Assembly (NCBI GenBank): GCA_964580315.1
Contig: CAZOKH010000004.1
Coordinates: 16,245-80,244, forward strand
Origin: CAZOKH01 sp964580315
GTDB lineage: Bacteria; Chloroflexota; Anaerolineae; Anaerolineales; Anaerolineaceae
Direction of reading: 5' to 3'
Length of the DNA stretch: 64,000 nt
Part shown: piece after piece, positions 15,461 through 24,191 of the stretch
Numbering within the stretch: the stretch's first letter is position 1
Layout of the letters: the number at the start of each line of letters is the position of its first letter
Program-made: the position numbers and the translations under genes
Notes under the pieces: generated by a model
What the model was told of the DNA's origin: nothing
The model's input: only the letters and a program-made list of their open reading frames with translations
Databases searched by the model: none

Positions 15461-16501
15461 GTGAACATCAACTTGAAAGAGAGGTTATGGGGGTCGTTTG
15501 CAGGGTTGGCAGCGGGTGATGCCCTGGGTATGCCGTTTCACGAATTAACCCCCGATGAAATTCAAGCGAGATGCGGGGGTATTGTGAAAACGTTCCATTC
15601 GATTTTTGAGGATGAATTCATTCATCTTCAATATAAACCCGCTCAAATTACTGATGACACCACATTAACCATTGTGACTGCCAGGGCGATTCTGAAATAC
15701 AAGGGCGAATTATCAACGGGACAATTTGTGCAGGAACTGGCTGATTGGGTAAAAAACAACCAGGCAATCTGGCAGCACGGCGGGGTGTACGGCCCCAGTA
15801 CCAAGGCGGCATTCAACGAATACCTTGACGGCAAGTTTGATGGTTATTTGCAAAGGAAAAGATGGTGGTGTTACCAGGGCACCTCTAACGGCGCCATCAT
15901 GCGGGTTTCACCTGCCGGCTGGGCCAATCCGGGCAACCTGCAAAAAGCGGTTGAACTTGCCTGCCAGGTGATTTTGCCCACTCATCCAACCGATGTGGCA
16001 TTGTCTGCTGCGTCGGGTCAGGCGGCGGCCATTTCGCAGGCGCTCACTCCCACGGCTACAGTAAGCTCGATCATTGATGCTGCCCTGGAAGGCGCCAGGC
16101 TTGGAGAAAAAATTGGCAAACAAATGGCGCGCGAAACTTCACACCGCTACCCGCTTCCCAACCTGGAAATTGCCCTGGAACTGGCTGAAAAAGCAAAAGA
16201 CCCCTTTGAAGCCGGGCATTTAATCCGGCGCTGCATCGGGTCGCACTTTCATGTGGCAGAGACGCTGGCAACCGCCATGGGGATTTTTTATGCGGCTAAA
16301 GGTGATTTACAGAGTTCAATCATTGCTGCGGTGAATAACGGCGGCGATAGCGATACGATTGCTTCCATTGTGGGGGCATTGGCGGGTGCATTAAACGGCA
16401 TTCAAGCAGTGCCCGAACAATGGGTGAAGACCGTTGAAGAGGTTAATCAGTTAGATTTTGAGCAAATGGCTGATGCGTTTTGTTCCATGCTTGAAAAATA
16501 A
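15461..16501 (+). CDS. ADP-ribosylglycohydrolase-family protein (DraG/YegU-like)
   Basis: 346 aa cytoplasmic enzyme of the all-helical ADP-ribosylglycohydrolase fold. The metal-binding motifs are in place: GDALGMPFHE near residue 20, TDDTTLTI near residue 65 and NNGGDSDTIASIVGAL near residue 293, which supply the Asp residues for two magnesium ions. Start is GTG at 15461 with GGAG seven bases upstream. Being last in a GntR-kinase-ABC operon, it is unlikely to reverse protein ADP-ribosylation. Cleavage of a small N-glycoside such as an imported nucleoside is the simpler idea, as suggested for the E. coli yegTUVW locus. That function is inferred. Confidence 0.88.
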   Translation: MNINLKERLWGSFAGLAAGDALGMPFHELTPDEIQARCGGIVKTFHSIFEDEFIHLQYKPAQITDDTTLTIVTARAILKYKGELSTGQFVQELADWVKNNQAIWQHGGVYGPSTKAAFNEYLDGKFDGYLQRKRWWCYQGTSNGAIMRVSPAGWANPGNLQKAVELACQVILPTHPTDVALSAASGQAAAISQALTPTATVSSIIDAALEGARLGEKIGKQMARETSHRYPLPNLEIALELAEKAKDPFEAGHLIRRCIGSHFHVAETLATAMGIFYAAKGDLQSSIIAAVNNGGDSDTIASIVGALAGALNGIQAVPEQWVKTVEEVNQLDFEQMADAFCSMLEK

Positions 16502-16522
16502 ACATAGGTAATATTAAAAAGG

Positions 16523-16558
16523 AAAAATCGCCGCCCTGATTATTGGGCGGCGATTTTT
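16523..16558. terminator. Bidirectional intrinsic terminator
   Basis: AAAAATCGCCGCCC (16523-16536) pairs exactly with GGGCGGCGATTTTT (16545-16558) around eight bases. U runs result on both strands. It separates the converging ADP-ribosylglycohydrolase and iolD genes. Confidence 0.9.
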
Positions 16559-16568
16559 GGCGTTTTCT

Positions 16569-18431
16569 TTAAAGAAAATATTTCTCCTGCTTGCGGTGCT
16601 CTTCATAATCCTTGCGGGCGGCCTGCACTTCTGGCATGGTGGAAGTCTCAGCGATGGCAACATCCCACCAGGAATCGTAGCCGGGCACTTTCACCTCGCG
16701 ATCGGTTTCTACCACGATGACCGAGGTTCGTTCAAGGGCGCGAGCTTGTTTAAGCGCGTCTTTGAATGCGGCGATGGAATCAGGTGTAAAGACCCGGGCG
16801 CCCAGGCTGGCGGCATTGGCGGCAAAGTCAATTGACAAGGGCTCGCCGTTTAATTGACCAGACTGTGCGTCGCGCTGGTTGAAGCGGGTGCCGAAGCCGT
16901 GGCTGCCGATGGAAGCGCTGAGTGAGCCAATGGAGCCAAAACCGTGATTGTTGACTACGATGACAATAACCTTAATACCTTCTTGAATGGCGGTCACGAT
17001 TTCGGTTGGATTCATCAGGTAGGTACCGTCGCCCACCCACACAAACACTTCGCGGCTGGGGTCGGCCATCTTCACGCCAATGGATGCCGGGATTTCATAA
17101 CCCATGCAAGAATAGCCGTATTCCATGTGGTAGGAATTGGGCGTTTTGGCGCGCCACAATTTGTGCAGGTCGCCAGGCTGGCTGCCGGCAGCAGACATAA
17201 TCACGTCTCTTGAACCGGTTTCCTGCCAGATGGCGCCAATCACTTCGCTTTGGCCGGGCAGGGGTTGATGATTGAGATTGTAGAGGCGGTCGGTTTCTTT
17301 TTCCCATTCAGCTTTCAGCGATTGGATCTCGGCGGCATAGTCGGCTGAAACTGCATAATTCTTCAGCGCCTCAGTTAACTCTTCAAGGGTCACTTTTGCA
17401 TCGGCGGTGATGGGTACGCCGTTGTGCTTATAGGCGTCCATTTCAAACAGGTTGATGTTGACAAAACGTACAGCCGGGTTTTGGAAGATGGTTTTTGAGG
17501 CGGTGGTGAAATCAGAATAGCGCGTGCCAATGCCAATTACCAGGTCGGATGCCAGGGCGATGCGGTTGGCGGCCAGTGTGCCGGTGGCGCCAATGGCCCC
17601 CAAACAGGCCAGGTGATCATAGGCCAGAGAGCCTTTGCCAGCCTGTGTTTCGCCCACCGGAATGCCAGTTTGCCGGGTGAACCGGTCGAGTACATCACAG
17701 GCCTGGCTGAACAGAACCCCACCACCGGAAACAATCATGGGGCGTTTGGCTGCTTTAATCATCTGAACGGCATCTTGCAACCGGCTGCGGTCTGCCAGGG
17801 GGCGGTGAATACGCCAGATACGTTTGGCAAACAGTTCTTCAGGGTAATTGTAGACTTCGGTTTGCACATCTTGCGGCAGCGCCAGGGTGACTGCGCCGGT
17901 GTCAGCGGGCGAGGTGAGCACGCGCATCACTTCGGGCAGGGCGGTGATCAACTGGTCGGGACGGCTGATGCGGTCCCAGTATCGTGATACCGGTTTGAAA
18001 CAATCGTTCACGCTGATATCCTGCGTGTTGGGGCTTTCCAATTGCTGTAAAACCGGGGCCACGTTTCGCCGGGCGAAAATGTCTCCCGGCAGCAGCAGCA
18101 CTGGCAGACGATTGATGGTGGCAAGGGCTGCGCCGGTTACCATGTTGGTGGCGCCGGGCCCAATGGATGAAGTGCAGGCAAAAGTTTGCATGCGGTTTTT
18201 CATCTTTGCGTAACCGCTGGCAATATGCACGGCTGCCTGTTCATTGCGAACCATGATGTAGCGAAAATCTGGATTTTGCTGCAAGGCCTGCCCGATACCT
18301 GCCACATTTCCATGCCCAAAAATTCCCAGGATTCCGGCAAAGAAAGGCATCTGAACGCCATCGCGTTCAACGTACTGGTTTTTTAAAAAAGCGATCAAGG
18401 CCTGCGCCATGGTTAAGCGAATGGTTGACAT
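16569..18431 (-). CDS. iolD: 3D-(3,5/4)-trihydroxycyclohexane-1,2-dione hydrolase (IolD)
   Basis: 620 aa thiamine-diphosphate enzyme that opens the ring of the diketo-inositol to give 5-deoxy-glucuronate, step three of myo-inositol breakdown. The order is N-terminal PYR domain (GHGNVAGIGQAL and NEQAAVHIASGYAKM with the catalytic Glu of the ThDP fold), central domain, and C-terminal PP domain with the GDGTYLMNPTE metal-ThDP motif and VNNHGFGSIG. Length matches IolD. Start ATG at 18431 with GGAG upstream. It follows iolB by 53 bases and ends at the bidirectional terminator. IolG, IolE and IolC are not in the window. Acetolactate synthase-like enzymes are the nearest relatives, but the N-terminus and iolB pairing favour IolD. 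Confidence 0.92.
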   Translation of the reverse strand: MSTIRLTMAQALIAFLKNQYVERDGVQMPFFAGILGIFGHGNVAGIGQALQQNPDFRYIMVRNEQAAVHIASGYAKMKNRMQTFACTSSIGPGATNMVTGAALATINRLPVLLLPGDIFARRNVAPVLQQLESPNTQDISVNDCFKPVSRYWDRISRPDQLITALPEVMRVLTSPADTGAVTLALPQDVQTEVYNYPEELFAKRIWRIHRPLADRSRLQDAVQMIKAAKRPMIVSGGGVLFSQACDVLDRFTRQTGIPVGETQAGKGSLAYDHLACLGAIGATGTLAANRIALASDLVIGIGTRYSDFTTASKTIFQNPAVRFVNINLFEMDAYKHNGVPITADAKVTLEELTEALKNYAVSADYAAEIQSLKAEWEKETDRLYNLNHQPLPGQSEVIGAIWQETGSRDVIMSAAGSQPGDLHKLWRAKTPNSYHMEYGYSCMGYEIPASIGVKMADPSREVFVWVGDGTYLMNPTEIVTAIQEGIKVIVIVVNNHGFGSIGSLSASIGSHGFGTRFNQRDAQSGQLNGEPLSIDFAANAASLGARVFTPDSIAAFKDALKQARALERTSVIVVETDREVKVPGYDSWWDVAIAETSTMPEVQAARKDYEEHRKQEKYFL

Positions 18432-18484
18432 ATCAATCTCCGTTATAAATTATTGAACTTTTAACAGCTTATCCACTCCATCTG

Positions 18485-19369
18485 CTAAAGAGGTTTCTGG
18501 TTCATTTCAAGTGTTACCATGGGAACGCGAGGATCTTTAAACTTCCAGGTGTCTTTCACCCACCCAAAATCAGGGTCATCTGTATTGGCCAGCGATTGAT
18601 CGGTTCCGGCCAGAAAATTCAGATAGTACACGTTATAACCCGGAGCCGCGACCACCGGGTGATAGCCTTCCGGTGAAATTACCAACTGATTGTCACTGAC
18701 CACAACCGTCTCATCCAAATGTCTGTCCGCGGTATAAACTCGTTGAATGGCAAAGCCCTCAGGGCGGTCAATTTTGTAGAAGTAAATCTCCTCAAGGTCA
18801 GCTTCGATCAATTTGCCATCTTTGTCCACTTTGCGAACATCATGCTTGTGCGGCGGATAAGAGCTCCAGTTGCCCGATGGCGTGTATACTTCCACGGTCA
18901 CCAGGCGCTCGCATGGAAAACCCGGTGGGATCATGCGGTTGATTTGACGGGAGACGTTTTCGCCGCCGCGCAATTCAATATCCACTTCTTCGGGTTTAAC
19001 CAGGCGGGCTGGAAAATCCTTTGTGGCTTTGGCCCATCCACAGGCAAAATCGGCATCACCGTTTACAGCTTTGACCGTGAAATCGGTGTTTCTGGGCAAA
19101 TACAGCGTGGTGGGTAATCCATGAAACACATCTTTTCGGCTGCCAATGGCTTCCCATTTTCCAATGTTGGAGGTTACATCCAGGGAACCGCCCAAAATCA
19201 CCAGGGCTAATTCGTTCTCTCCTGTTTGAAAGTGCCATTCTTCGCCATTTTTAAGCTGCACAGCCAGAAAAGACAAATCTTTCCAGCCTGCTCTTTGAGG
19301 GGTGACAGTGATATATTCCTTGCGGGAAAAATCTGGTTTTACCAGCAAATGAGATTGAGTTGAATTCAT
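18485..19369 (-). CDS. iolB: 5-deoxy-glucuronate isomerase (IolB)
   Basis: 294 aa double-cupin enzyme that turns 5-deoxy-D-glucuronate into 5-dehydro-2-deoxy-D-gluconate, the step after IolD. Family motifs are NWSSYPPHKHDV (metal-binding His pair) near residue 175 and the EIYFYKIDRPEGFAIQRVYT stretch that follows. The start is taken at the ATG at 19369, which has AGGAG six bases upstream and overlaps the LacI-gene stop as ATGA. Translation is thus coupled to the regulator gene. Transcription comes from the LacI promoter near 20440 and continues into iolD. Confidence 0.93.
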   Translation of the reverse strand: MNSTQSHLLVKPDFSRKEYITVTPQRAGWKDLSFLAVQLKNGEEWHFQTGENELALVILGGSLDVTSNIGKWEAIGSRKDVFHGLPTTLYLPRNTDFTVKAVNGDADFACGWAKATKDFPARLVKPEEVDIELRGGENVSRQINRMIPPGFPCERLVTVEVYTPSGNWSSYPPHKHDVRKVDKDGKLIEADLEEIYFYKIDRPEGFAIQRVYTADRHLDETVVVSDNQLVISPEGYHPVVAAPGYNVYYLNFLAGTDQSLANTDDPDFGWVKDTWKFKDPRVPMVTLEMNQKPL

Positions 19370-20403
19370 CCAGTTCTCCTTTCCGGGCAAATTGCCGTAG
19401 ATTCTCGAATTAAGAGTTCTCCACGGATCATTTTTGATATGGTTTTTTTCTTGTCATTATCCAAACCAGGACTGGCAATCAGGTTTAACAACAATCTTGC
19501 GGCTTCCGAGCCGATTAACCGCTTGGGTTGATCAAATGTCGTCAAAGACGGGCAGGTATATGCCGAGTAGGGAATATTGTCAAAACCGGCAATGGAAATC
19601 TCGTCGGGCACTTTGATGCGGCGTTTTTGAAGCGTGGTCAATGCGCCAATGGCAATCAGATCATTGAAACAAAAAACCGCCGTGGGACGATTGGCACGAC
19701 TGAGTATTTCAGTCATACCTTCCACGCCGTTTTCCATTTCTCCTCCCTGTAAATTGAGGATACTATTTTTGTCGGTAGAAATGCCGGCTTTTTCCAGTTC
19801 CTCTTCATAGCCGCGGATGCGGTCCTGGTTGATGCGCAATGCATTGATGTTGCCGAGGTAGGCTATCTGGCGGTGGCCCAGCTCAATTAGATGACGTACG
19901 ACCTGTTTGGCTCCAAAAACGTCATCATGTGCGATGGAAAACTGATAGTCGCTGGGTGACTGGTTGTTGATGACTACAATGGGGATGCCGTACTGGCGCA
20001 GAAGATCCGTGTGGTCATGATTGAAGGAAACGGAACCGACAATGACACCGTCTACACGTTGTTCGCCAAAGGCCTGGATGATGGTTTTCTCGTGGACATA
20101 ATCCATGTGGGATGAGGCGATGAAGATGCTGTAACCGGTACTCTGGAGCGTATCTTCAATGCCCTGGACGATTTCACCGAAGTAGGGGTTATCAATACGG
20201 CTGACGATTACACCCAGCACATGCGAACGGTTGGTTTTTAAGCCGCGCGCAACTGCACTGGGCAAATATCCCATTTCCAATGCCAGCTCGCGGATAACTG
20301 AAGCGGTTTTTTCAGGAATGGCTGGATGGTTATTCAGGGCGCGCGAAACGGTGGCATGCGAAACCCCTGCTTTTTTGGCAATGTCCTTTATTGTAACTGG
20401 CAT
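19366..20403 (-). CDS. LacI-family regulator of the inositol/ABC regulon
   Basis: 345 aa. The DNA-binding helix-turn-helix and hinge helix are at residues 1-60 (MPVTIKDIAKKAGVSHATVS, then SRALNNHPAIP), followed by the periplasmic-binding-like sensor domain. Start is the ATG at 20403 with GAGGTT upstream. A perfect palindrome lies 12 bases before the start, just downstream of a strong -10 box. The same palindrome lies upstream of the ABC importer operon, so the protein most likely represses itself, iolB, iolD and the importer, and is released by a pathway sugar. The inducer is unknown; inositol or a breakdown product is plausible from the neighbours. Confidence 0.93.
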   Translation of the reverse strand: MPVTIKDIAKKAGVSHATVSRALNNHPAIPEKTASVIRELALEMGYLPSAVARGLKTNRSHVLGVIVSRIDNPYFGEIVQGIEDTLQSTGYSIFIASSHMDYVHEKTIIQAFGEQRVDGVIVGSVSFNHDHTDLLRQYGIPIVVINNQSPSDYQFSIAHDDVFGAKQVVRHLIELGHRQIAYLGNINALRINQDRIRGYEEELEKAGISTDKNSILNLQGGEMENGVEGMTEILSRANRPTAVFCFNDLIAIGALTTLQKRRIKVPDEISIAGFDNIPYSAYTCPSLTTFDQPKRLIGSEAARLLLNLIASPGLDNDKKKTISKMIRGELLIRESTAICPERRTG

Positions 20404-20414
20404 GGGAACCTCAC

Positions 20415-20434
20415 AAATGCACACGTGTGCATTT
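20415..20434. promoter_or_regulatory. LacI-type operator, site 1 (regulator-iolB-iolD promoter)
   Basis: AAATGCACACGTGTGCATTT is a perfect 20-base palindrome with the central CG typical for LacI-family sites. It starts three bases beyond the -10 box, so bound repressor would cover the start site. The 16-base core is identical to site 2 at 24164-24179. Confidence 0.88.
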
Positions 20435-20436
20435 GA

Positions 20437-20465
20437 ATCATAGCAAATTCATTTTAAAAAGTCAA
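20437..20465 (-). promoter_or_regulatory. Sigma-70 promoter of lacI-type gene, iolB and iolD
   Basis: On the minus strand TTGACT (20465-20460) and TATGAT (20442-20437) are spaced by 17 bases. The operator begins directly downstream. The promoter starts right beside the terminator of the preceding importer operon. Confidence 0.8.
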
Positions 20466-20470
20466 GCAAA

Positions 20471-20499
20471 AAAGGTTGCGCCTATCAGGCGCAACCTTT
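20471..20499 (-). terminator. Intrinsic terminator of the second ABC importer operon
   Basis: AAAGGTTGCGCCT (20471-20483) pairs with AGGCGCAACCTTT (20487-20499) around three bases. On the minus strand a U run follows (A run at 20468-20474). It insulates the regulator promoter from the importer operon. Confidence 0.88.
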
Positions 20500-20548
20500 A
20501 TTTTTATAGGTTTACTTCTGTTCTGGAATTTGCTACCGGACCACCGGA

Positions 20549-21583
20549 TTATTGAATATATTGATCTACGTTATCTTTTGTGATGAGGGTGAACTCAACC
20601 AGGATTTCTTTCTCAACAGTCTCGCCCTGTACGATTTTGTAGCAGGTTTCAAGGGCGGTTTGACCCTGGGCAGTGGTGCTTTGAGATACTGTGGCGGCCA
20701 ATTTGCCATCTTTCACCGCGGCGAGCGCGTCAGGCGTCGCATCCAGGCCATAGATTTTGATTTTATCGAGCAATTGAGCATCTTCAACAGCTTTCAAAGC
20801 GCCCATTGCCATACCGTCGTTGTTGGCAACAATGGCATCAATCTGGGTACCGGTCTGCAGCCAGTTTTCAACCAGTTTCAAGGCTTCATCAGTATTCCAG
20901 TTGGCAGTCTGCTCAAAGACAACTTTGATGTCAGGGTAATCTTTGAGGACTTCATAATAACCCTCGGTGCGACCGATTTGACCATCTGATCCCATGGGGC
21001 CAAGCAGGAAGGCGACATTGCCTTTGCCGCCAATGGCTTCGGCAGCGGTTTTCATTTCAAGGATACCACCCTCGACATTGCTGACACCAACAAAGCTGCT
21101 GGCGGCTTCGGGTTTGCTGATGGCCTGGTTTACGACCACAACCGGAATGCCGGCTTTGGTGGCGCTTTCGATGGCGGGAACAAGACCGTCAACTGATGCG
21201 GGTTCGATCACGATGCAGCTAATTCCCTGGGTTACCGCAGTCTCAACCTGGCTGACCTGTTTGGCCGGATCTTTACCACCGTCGTAAACAGTCAGTTCAA
21301 CTCCCAGTTCGTCGGCTTTGGCTTTCACGGCGTCTGACATTTCAATGGTGAAGGCATTGGTCATGTGGCTCATGAAGAGACCATATTTTGCTTCAGGAGC
21401 CTCGGCGGCTGGCTCTTCAGCGGCCGGCTCTTCGGCAGCGGGAGCCTCGGCAGCAGGTTCTTCGGCGGCAGGAGCCTCAGCAGCAGGTTCTTCAGCAGGG
21501 GCGGGGGCAGCTGGTTGGCAGGCTGTCATTGCGAAAGCCAGCACCATCAAAACTACAACAAAAATTGATAGTTTCTTGCTCAT
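20549..21583 (-). CDS. Sugar-binding lipoprotein of second ribose-type ABC importer
   Basis: 344 aa exported lipoprotein. The lipobox Cys is at residue 22 (MTACQPA). A linker of about 45 residues built from PAAEEPAAEAP units follows, then the RbsB-type fold starting near residue 68 (YGLFMSHMTNAFTIEMSDA). Later motifs include ANNDGMAMGALKA and the C-terminal lobe. It is the last gene of the importer operon and ends at a strong terminator. The NAF pattern near the start of the fold resembles binding proteins for ribose, inositol or related polyols. With iolB and iolD in the same LacI regulon, an inositol-like ligand is a fair guess, not a certainty. Confidence 0.92.
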   Translation of the reverse strand: MSKKLSIFVVVLMVLAFAMTACQPAAPAPAEEPAAEAPAAEEPAAEAPAAEEPAAEEPAAEAPEAKYGLFMSHMTNAFTIEMSDAVKAKADELGVELTVYDGGKDPAKQVSQVETAVTQGISCIVIEPASVDGLVPAIESATKAGIPVVVVNQAISKPEAASSFVGVSNVEGGILEMKTAAEAIGGKGNVAFLLGPMGSDGQIGRTEGYYEVLKDYPDIKVVFEQTANWNTDEALKLVENWLQTGTQIDAIVANNDGMAMGALKAVEDAQLLDKIKIYGLDATPDALAAVKDGKLAATVSQSTTAQGQTALETCYKIVQGETVEKEILVEFTLITKDNVDQYIQ

Positions 21584-21649
21584 ATTCTCTCCTTATTTCT
21601 TGTGAATTTTCCAGAAGTAAACCCGGTTATGGCATTTCATCAATGAAAA

Positions 21650-22609
21650 CTATTTTTTCGCTTTACCCTTAATATCCACCAAAACGGCCACGATGATAAT
21701 TAGACCTTTAATAATGAGTTGGAAATGTGATGATACATTTAAAATATCCAGGCCGTTGCTGATGACAGCGATCATCAATGCACCAATTACTGTGCCGTAC
21801 CATTTGCCCGAACCGCCCGACATGCTGACGCCGCCAATGATGACCGCAGCAATCGCGTCTAATTCGTATGATTGTCCGGAAGTGGGATTGCCCGAGATGA
21901 TGCGCGATGCCAGGAGTAATCCGGCGATACCTGCCAGAAAACCACAGAGTGTGTAAACCAGCAATTTTATTTGTTCAACACTGATGCCGCTTACCTTGGC
22001 TGCGGTTTCATTGCCGCCAATGGCATATACCCGCCGGCCAAAAACCGTGCGGGTTAGCACAAAGGCTAATATCAGGGTGATTACGACAAAGTAAACCACC
22101 AGGTTGGGAATGGTGCCAAAAATAAAACCGCCAGAAATCTTCTCAAATTCCTTGGTTACATTGAACACGGGCTGCCCATTGGCGGCTATTAAGGCCACCC
22201 CCCGAACGATTGTCATGGTGCCCAGCGTGACGATGAATGGGGGAACGTTTCCATAGGCAACGCCAATGCCGTTGATGAGACCAACTGCTGAACCAGCCAG
22301 AACAGCCAGCAGAATGGGTACGATCAGCGGGTATTCGCCCGGGTGACCAAAGCTGGCTGCAATGACACCGCTAAGCGCCACGATTGACCCAACAGACAGG
22401 TCAATGCCGCCCGAAATGATCACATACATCATACCGGTCGCAAGGATGCCGTTGATGGAAGCCTGCTTGAGGATGTTAATGAGATTGGCGGGGCGTGCAA
22501 AAGCCTTGGGAGACAAAATCATTAAGACTGCCAGGATAATGATAAAAGCAAAAAAGATGCCCAGCTCTTTGAAGGAATTGAGATTGTTGTTTTGTTTTTT
22601 TTCGCTCAT
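21650..22609 (-). CDS. Ribose-type ABC importer permease (second importer)
   Basis: 319 aa inner-membrane permease with eight or more hydrophobic segments. It has the RbsC hallmark GGIDLSVGSIVALSG near residue 70 and the coupling motif GGNETAAKVSGISV near 205. The start is taken at the ATG at 22609, with GAGG upstream; only one base separates it from the ATPase stop. In-frame codons further upstream lie inside the ATPase gene. It works with the ATPase and the binding protein on either side. Confidence 0.92.
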   Translation of the reverse strand: MSEKKQNNNLNSFKELGIFFAFIIILAVLMILSPKAFARPANLINILKQASINGILATGMMYVIISGGIDLSVGSIVALSGVIAASFGHPGEYPLIVPILLAVLAGSAVGLINGIGVAYGNVPPFIVTLGTMTIVRGVALIAANGQPVFNVTKEFEKISGGFIFGTIPNLVVYFVVITLILAFVLTRTVFGRRVYAIGGNETAAKVSGISVEQIKLLVYTLCGFLAGIAGLLLASRIISGNPTSGQSYELDAIAAVIIGGVSMSGGSGKWYGTVIGALMIAVISNGLDILNVSSHFQLIIKGLIIIVAVLVDIKGKAKK

Positions 22610-22610
22610 G

Positions 22611-24122
22611 TTAATTCGCCTCAAATTTGGATGCCAATCGCATAATATTTTCCTGTGAAAATTCGTCTCGTTTGAGTTCACCGGTCAACCTGCCGGCAGC
22701 AATGACCAGGATCCGGTCTGAGAGCCCCATCAACTCGGGAATTTCGGACGAAATCATTAAAATTGCTTTTCCTGCCTTCGCCAGCTCGCCCATAAATAGA
22801 TAGATATCTCGTTTTGCGCCCACATCAATGCCGCGCGTGGGTTCATCCAAAATGATGATGTCTGGTTCTGTTAATAACCATTTGGATAGAACAACTTTTT
22901 GCTGGTTACCACCACTCAGCGAGGTGATCATACTTTTTCTTGAGAAGACCTTAATTTTCATGTCCCGAATTTGGTTTTCGGCGGCTACGGCTTCTCTTTG
23001 CCGGTTGATTATGCCGTAGCGGGCAAGATTATTGATGCCTACTAGAGAGATGTTATGTTCCACGGAGGCTTTCAAGTTCAAGCCGGTGTATTTACGATCT
23101 TCAGTGACCAGGGCAATTTTGTTACGGATGGCGTCTTTGGGATGGTGGATATTGACCTTATTGCCCCGCAGATACAATTCGCCAGCGGTGGGGTGCGTGA
23201 TGCCGAAGATACATTCCACCAACTCACTGCGGCCGGCCCCAACCAACCCGGCGACACCAACAATTTCACCGGCTCGCAAGTTGAAATGAATGTTCTGGAA
23301 TTTTTTCTTCTGGGAAAGGTTTTTTACTTCCAATACCACTTCGTTCGGCGCTACGATTTGCTTTGGATAAAATTCGGTGATCTCTCGACCAACCATCATC
23401 ATAATCAATTGATCTTTATTGAGATTTTTTGCATCGTCAGTGCAAATCAGGTGTCCGTCTCGCAGCACGGTGATGCGGTCAGCAATTTTGAAAATCTCGT
23501 CCATTTTGTGCGAGATATAGATGATGGCAACACCTTCAGCCTTCAGCCGGGCAATTTGTTCGAAAAGGGTGTCAATTTCTTTATCCGTGATGGCTGATGT
23601 TGGCTCATCCATAATCACAATTTTGGCAGAAAGTGAAATGGCTTTAACAATTTCAACCAGTTGAATTTGTGCAACGCTCAAATCTCGCATTAACAATCTC
23701 GGGTTGATATCAATGCCCATTTTGGAAAACAGGCTGGCGGTTTGTTCGCGTTGTTCTTTTTTATCAACCAGGCTCATCAAACCGGCTTCTACGTGTTTAA
23801 TTTCCCGGCCCAGAAAAATATTTTCAGCCACTTCCATATCCAACACGGGTGTTAATTCCTGGTGGATCATGGATACGCCGTGGTTAATGGCTTCTCTGGG
23901 ATTGTGAAACTTCACTTTCTCACCGTTGAGAATAATTTCACCGGCGTCCAGCTCGTAAATCCCCATTAATATTTTCATCAGAGAAGATTTTCCGGCGCCA
24001 TTCTCTCCGATCAGGGCGTGCACTTCTCCGGGTTTTACTTGCAGGTTTACCGCATCTAAAATTTTCACACCGAAGAAACTTTTATCGATGTTGTTCATTT
24101 CAAGCACATAATCTGAACTCAA
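22611..24122 (-). CDS. Ribose-type ABC importer ATPase (second importer, RbsA-like)
   Basis: 503 aa protein with two fused nucleotide-binding domains. The first has GENGAGKSS, LSVAQIQ and IVIMDEPTSA; the second has GLVGAGRSE, LSGGNQQK and IIILDEPTRGID, as usual for the class. The start is TTG at 24122 with GAGGAG six bases upstream; no better ATG precedes it, and the next ATG would cut into the first strand of the fold. It is the first gene of an operon (ATPase, permease, binding protein) under a promoter with the LacI-type operator. The gene order differs from the first importer only in lacking a kinase. Confidence 0.92.
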   Translation of the reverse strand: MSSDYVLEMNNIDKSFFGVKILDAVNLQVKPGEVHALIGENGAGKSSLMKILMGIYELDAGEIILNGEKVKFHNPREAINHGVSMIHQELTPVLDMEVAENIFLGREIKHVEAGLMSLVDKKEQREQTASLFSKMGIDINPRLLMRDLSVAQIQLVEIVKAISLSAKIVIMDEPTSAITDKEIDTLFEQIARLKAEGVAIIYISHKMDEIFKIADRITVLRDGHLICTDDAKNLNKDQLIMMMVGREITEFYPKQIVAPNEVVLEVKNLSQKKKFQNIHFNLRAGEIVGVAGLVGAGRSELVECIFGITHPTAGELYLRGNKVNIHHPKDAIRNKIALVTEDRKYTGLNLKASVEHNISLVGINNLARYGIINRQREAVAAENQIRDMKIKVFSRKSMITSLSGGNQQKVVLSKWLLTEPDIIILDEPTRGIDVGAKRDIYLFMGELAKAGKAILMISSEIPELMGLSDRILVIAAGRLTGELKRDEFSQENIMRLASKFEAN

Positions 24123-24163
24123 AGCTGGCTCCTCATTCTATGCGATTGAATTCTTTTGCATCG

Positions 24164-24179
24164 ATGCACACGTGTGCAT
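24164..24179. promoter_or_regulatory. LacI-type operator, site 2 (ABC importer promoter)
   Basis: ATGCACACGTGTGCAT is a perfect 16-base palindrome, identical to the core at 20417-20432. On the minus strand it lies 12 bases after a TATAAT -10 box (24197-24192) whose -35 box is weak. The site is 41 bases before the TTG start of the ATPase gene. The rest of the 188-base gap holds no gene. Confidence 0.88.
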
Positions 24180-24191
24180 TCGTATTTAAAA

